Source of the DNA: Cornus controversa
Lineage: Eukaryota > Streptophyta > Magnoliopsida > Cornales > Cornaceae
Direction: 5' to 3'
DNA: 64,000 nt
Assembly (NCBI GenBank): GCA_026545225.1
Contig: CM048853.1
Location: forward strand, 53,625,255-53,689,254
The notes under the pieces were generated by a model. The model did no database searches, was not told the DNA's origin, and worked only from the letters and a program-made list of their open reading frames with translations. The stretch's first letter is position 1, and each line of letters opens with the position of its first letter. Both the position numbers and the translations under genes were made by a program. Below, one piece after another: positions 60,301 through 64,000 of the stretch.

Positions 60301-62338
60301 TTGTCCCGTCCCTTTTGAAATTTTAAACGGGGTGGGGACGGGGTGAGGTTTCTCTCAACGGGGCGGAGATGGGTTTTGAAATTCCGTCTCGTTTTAAACC
60401 CGCGATGGATTTGAGAATAGTGTTGAAGGCAGCGGGACGGGAACGGATTTAGACAAACCCTTGCCGTACCCGCCCCGTTGCCATCCCTAGATAAAAGTAT
60501 CCAAAATGGAACCTTATTAATGTGTCCATCTATTATAAGTATCAACTTATCACGTAATCAAGCACAGTTGCCACAATGCCATTGATCTTCCATTCTCATA
60601 AAACAGCAAGAATTGGGGATGATCATTATAATAAATATGTGCAAGATATATGATTTCGACATACATCAGGTTCAAACATCTACAATCATTTCGAAGCTTA
60701 TAAATATACGTGTAAAAATAATGGTCAATTCTCAAGAGCACAAGCAGTGGTTACCTACAATCTCAAGCAAACTGAATGATATACCAATTCATTAGGATCG
60801 GGTGGAAAAGCTACCTGCATATTCAAGCAATCTGAGCCCATCATCCCAGCCAGAAAAAGACCTCTGAACATTACCTTTCCAAGCTTCATCAATACTAGCA
60901 AACTCATCTAAGAAAACACTACAATGTCAAATCTTAAGTTGCAGCCTTCATTGAACATAACAACTCTAAAGTCTACACAAGGAAACAAACCTTCAACCAA
61001 ATTGTCTAAAGTCCGCACTGTATCCACTTTGCCATCTGGATTGTGCTTCATAGTAAGGGAATGGCCCTACATAAGCAACACTAGTCATGCTCTTAATCAA
61101 ACCAGTACCCAGTTTAGTTCCTCAAATCAAGCTCAAGTTCTCATCCATGGCACTATGAGCTTTTACCACAGCAGCGACCAACCAACAGCCCCTCTTCTAT
61201 TTTAAGCAATATCAGGAAATATATACACACACACACAAACATAGGGGGCAGGGGGACATCCTAACATGTAAAAGAAACTAATCTTGCATTTTCAACACAA
61301 ACCATTCTTAATAAAGAGTTGAAATAGTTCTTATATGATACAATTTCACTCAAATTCAATTTAACGTTATAAAATGTTAAGCAGTCACAGTATTTATTCT
61401 TTGATTCCTAGTATGCAGTGCTTGACCATTGTCTTATATCTTTCATCACTAACAGAACCACATATTTCTCAAACAAAGGCGACATAAAACTTATGAAACC
61501 AAAAGATAACAATTAAAAGAGAGAGAGAAAAAAATAAACCATTAACCGTAAGAAATCCAGTTCCCTAATTGATAAACTTCTCCATCAGAATAAGTTACTT
61601 ACTCCATCACCAGTGCTACGCCTAGCCATAGAAGAAGTGTGACACATTCCTTCCAATCCACCATATCCGACTCTTTGCTGGTTCCCTGTGGAATGAGCCA
61701 CAAAAGGTTCTACTTATTAGCAAATAAATTATGATGAAATATACATTCAAAACAAAGGTTCATAGGATTAATTAAATGCAGAAACAGCAGGTACCAGTAG
61801 CATTTTCACTGGGGAAAGTAATAATGTGTTTTTCACTTGAGATAGAATGGTTCTTCTGAGAGTTATCACCAGAGTTTGATTCCTCAATAGCTATTTTCTT
61901 CAACTGACGCTCAGAACTAGATTTTCCATCAAATGGGTGAGAAAAAAATGAACCATCACCAAAGTCATCAAATGTATCAGTGAAGAATGGGTCATCGAAT
62001 GGTGAATCATTTCCTTCAAAGCACCAGATGTCACCTGAACAAAAGTTAGCCCAAGATATCTCATAATCAAAGCAGCCCGAAATAGACTATTGCCATGTTT
62101 GCCTTGGATTTGGAATTGGAGAAAATTTAGTTCAAAGCTTCAACTAATTTTTCCCCAATTCCAATTTCAATGCATTGATTCAGTGTTCACAAACGTAACA
62201 TATGATGATTTATACATTCAAAACAAAGAAGCATAGGATTAATTAAATGCAGAAACACAAGGTACCACTAGCATTTTCCCTGGGCCAAGTTAAGAATGGG
62301 TCATCATCAAATGGATAGTTTCCTTCAAAGAACGACAT
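57352..62338 (-). CDS. Myeloid leukemia factor (MLF)-like protein
   Basis: Exons in transcript order: A 62364-62266, B 62034-61795, C 61685-61603, D 61066-60991, E 60907-60815, F 57407-57352. From Met 62338 in exon A, phases close and give 206 aa. An upstream first coding exon could exist, because exon A's frame is open to its acceptor. Motifs: FDD(D)PF repeats in A and B (MLF proteins start with DPFF-type repeats), NQQRVGYGGLEGMCHTSSMA and RRSTGDG in C, GHSLTMKHNPDGKVDTVRTL and DNLVE in D, DEFASIDEAWKGNVQRSFSG in E, and tail EASSSGWWPPEHLKIRKE in F. The GHS...DEF..IDEAW core is the MLF signature. Plant relatives normally have about 28 residues between C and D that are missing here; a stop-containing relic of them may lie at 61072-61190. 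Function in plants is not well defined; animal MLF proteins bind chaperones and chromatin factors. Exon F is 3.4 kb away and the least certain. Confidence 0.68.
59285..59345 (+). mobile_element. SINE-like fragment in the MLF-like gene intron 5
   Basis: TCTAGTGATAATAAATC (box A-like) is followed by GGTTGATGGTTCCAATTCC (box B-like). It resembles the fragment at 118-190 in the opposite orientation. It is followed by an A/T-rich tail with (AAAT)n near 59385-59402. Confidence 0.4.
59775..60489. mobile_element. hAT-like non-autonomous element with 8-bp target duplication
   Basis: The ends TAGCGATGATAATTTTGTC and GACAAACC...GTTGCCATCCCTA are imperfect inverted copies, and both arms carry CCCGTCCCGTTT-type words. 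A perfect 8-bp direct repeat GATAAAAG flanks it (59767-59774 and 60490-60497), the hAT target size. No transposase; the middle is AT-rich. It lies inside intron 5 of the MLF-like gene. Confidence 0.8.
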
Positions 62339-62385
62339 TGGACTCGAACTAAGAAAGAGGTCACCTGAACAAAAGTTAGCCCGAA
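61744..62385 (-). repeat. Tandem duplication of an exon with its flanking intron in the MLF-like gene
   Basis: Sequence around the exon A 3' end (about 62210-62290) matches that around the exon B 3' end (about 61741-61815): 'atacattcaaaacaaag', 'cataggattaattaaatgca', then the GTACC donor and 'agcattttc'. The acceptor sides also match ('tcacctgaacaaaagttagccc' at 62031 and 62361). The two exons thus arose by duplication of one exon plus intron. Confidence 0.85.
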
Positions 62386-62824
62386 ATGAATCAGAATCAA
62401 AAGCAGCATATGGAAACCAATATTACACTGTCTTTGTATGAAAAACCCAAAAGTATATATTTATGTATGTGTGTGTGTGTGTACACAAACATGATTTTAA
62501 CATTCTATACACCCAAAATTATCAGTCTTTATACTAAATTCCAAATGTAGATGTAAACTCAGAATTTATACAACTCTGCAAGTAAAACAAGTTTATGTAC
62601 CTATACATAAATTTTTTTATATTCAAATCTCAGTGCGAAACAGAGATTACAGTGGATGTAAAGATAATCAACAATTTTCAAGATTCGAAGTTCAAGAAAA
62701 CGCAATATATAATCATCATTCAAATAACATAGTCCTATCAAAATTCATGAACAAAAAAAATAGGAACGTATGAACACACGCCACCGGGTCTTTTCTCTCC
62801 GCGAATTTTGAAAGATTTGAGTAG

Positions 62825-62832
62825 TATTTATA
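62825..62832 (-). promoter_or_regulatory. Candidate TATA box of the MLF-like gene
   Basis: TATAAATA on the minus strand (context TGCCTATAAATACTAC) lies about 460 bases before exon A. It would leave room for a leader exon and an intron. Weak single-motif evidence. Confidence 0.35.
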
Positions 62833-62839
62833 GGCAAAA

Positions 62840-63775
62840 TAGTAGAGCTTCTGTTTTGGAAACATCCAATAATTGTGTTATTTGTATCTCTTTAATTTGA
62901 AATAAATTTGAATTTAACTTTGACTTGTAAACTTTCTTTGTAAGTATCGGACTTTGAGATTTTTTCCATGTATACTGTGAATTGATATGGATACATCAAA
63001 ATAAAATAATAATATTATAATGAGTAAAGCTAATCTCGCCTCCTTTATAGAAGGATAAGATAAACTTCTCCTGATATTTTATCGGAAAAAAATGACATCA
63101 TTAAAATCTGCGACCACCAAAACACAAGCAACTATAGAATACCCCTACATCCAAAACCTAACCTTGCATAATGCTAAGACCACCAAAGCGAGTTGTGCTC
63201 TTGCTATTATTAGGACAAGTTTTTTATTTATATCATATTCTATTTTCATAACTATCATATAACTTTTAAGTCTTATAGTTTTGAATATAATAAAATAATA
63301 AATTATCAATTTAATATGATTATACATTATGTGAATAAAATATTTATTTTCAACAAATAAAAACCTAAAGACACTTTCAAAATTTTTTTTTTTTTTAATT
63401 TTACCCATAAATTGTACTGTAACTTTTTTTGTGCTAAATTACATGACGTGAATAAAATCTTTAATGTAATAATACATTATGTGAATAAAATCTTTTGTTG
63501 CTATTAATTTTAAAAACTAAATTATGTGCTCTATGATATGTGTATTTATTTATTTGATAATTATTTTTATTCAATAGTTTCTTAAAAAGTATAATACTAA
63601 AATTTTTAATAACTGACAACTTAAAATTTACTAATAGGTCATTGCTTATGCAAGATGATTTTAAAAAATTCACTAAAAAATCATCTTTATTGAATTATGT
63701 AGTAAAAATTCGCATATCATGCATTTTGGTTACTATATGCGAGTTTTAAAAAAATTCCAATAACCAATTCTGTTA
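62840..63775. other. AT-rich intergenic DNA
   Basis: No gene is visible. Two near-copies of 'aatacattatgtgaataaaat' occur (63324 inverted context and 63471). A poly(T) run lies at 63381-63396. Confidence 0.5.
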
Positions 63776-63883
63776 CGTGACACCGATACTGGCCCGAATC
63801 TGTTACACTAGTTCCGCGACTGCGAACCATGCCTAACCCTAAACCAAGAACGCGGTCAAGAAAGATCTGCCATTGATGCTACC

Positions 63884-64000
63884 ATGCCGACTCACCGTTG
63901 CCGCCGAGAACAATCTCACTACCATAATGCTGATATCGATCTCGTCAACGCCAAGCACGAGAACTTTGACTATGAGGTTGTTAATGTCAACAATGGGGTT
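63884..64000 (+). CDS. Possible start of an unidentified gene (partial)
   Basis: Composition changes sharply at about 63780 to balanced, CpG-containing sequence. The frame from ATG 63884 is open to the window end (39 codons, MPTHRCRREQSHYHN..., then DIDLVNAKHENFDYEVV). The same frame is also open upstream to a TAG whose last base is 63811, so it could instead be an internal exon beginning at the acceptor CACTAG. I recognise no family. It could also be captured DNA in a transposon. Confidence 0.3.
   Translation, partial: MPTHRCRREQSHYHNADIDLVNAKHENFDYEVVNVNNGV

Noticed and set aside
60924..61205. 93-codon plus-strand frame
   Set aside because: It is antisense to exon D and the relic segment of the MLF-like gene and resembles nothing.

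Overview
This is a window of plant nuclear DNA. Genes have short exons split by T-rich introns with standard GT-AG borders. Intergenic DNA is very AT-rich, full of (TA)n and (CT)n microsatellites, and packed with non-autonomous DNA transposons. A plastid-targeted EPSP synthase, a UDP-glucuronate 4-epimerase and a DUF1442 protein place it in a land plant. The protein sequences and intron layout look like a eudicot; I cannot name the species.

Six protein-coding genes can be supported, four of them by splice models in which every exon phase closes. In order they are: EPSP synthase (17700-24556, +, 8 exons, 521 aa); a single-exon Golgi-type UDP-glucuronate 4-epimerase (28348-29661, +, 437 aa); tRNA 2'-phosphotransferase (41501-35854, -, 8 exons, 297 aa); 40S ribosomal protein S13/uS15 (48678-44825, -, 5 exons, 151 aa); a DUF1442 protein (55801-56544, +, 2 exons, 213 aa); and a myeloid-leukemia-factor-like protein (62338 or further upstream to 57352, -, 6 visible coding exons, about 206 aa). 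A possible further gene begins at the right edge (about 63884, +). The genes are unrelated in function (aromatic amino acid synthesis, pectin sugar supply, tRNA splicing, translation and others), as expected in a eukaryotic genome, and do not form an operon or cluster.

The left 17 kb has no confident gene and is mostly mobile DNA. It holds a Pack-MULE-like element with 9-bp target duplication at 1860-2776, a 1.76-kb element with perfect 9-bp target duplication at 9154-10911, an AT-rich tandem-repeat block at 11.2-12.1 kb, and an array of three nearly identical 1178-bp inverted-terminal-repeat elements at 13105-16754, ending just upstream of EPSPS. Other elements lie at 26030-26743 (same family as the first), 39071-39680 (inside a TPT intron), 41671-42550 (upstream of TPT), 42.77-43.66 kb (long hairpin), 53.69-54.55 kb and 59775-60489 (hAT-like with perfect 8-bp target duplication, inside an intron of the MLF-like gene).

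I found no clearly new biological system. The observations most worth following are the three-copy transposon array and its two different flanking target duplications, the exon-plus-intron tandem duplication inside the MLF-like gene, an in-frame 27-nt potential cassette exon in the tRNA phosphotransferase gene, and the captured exon in the Pack-MULE.
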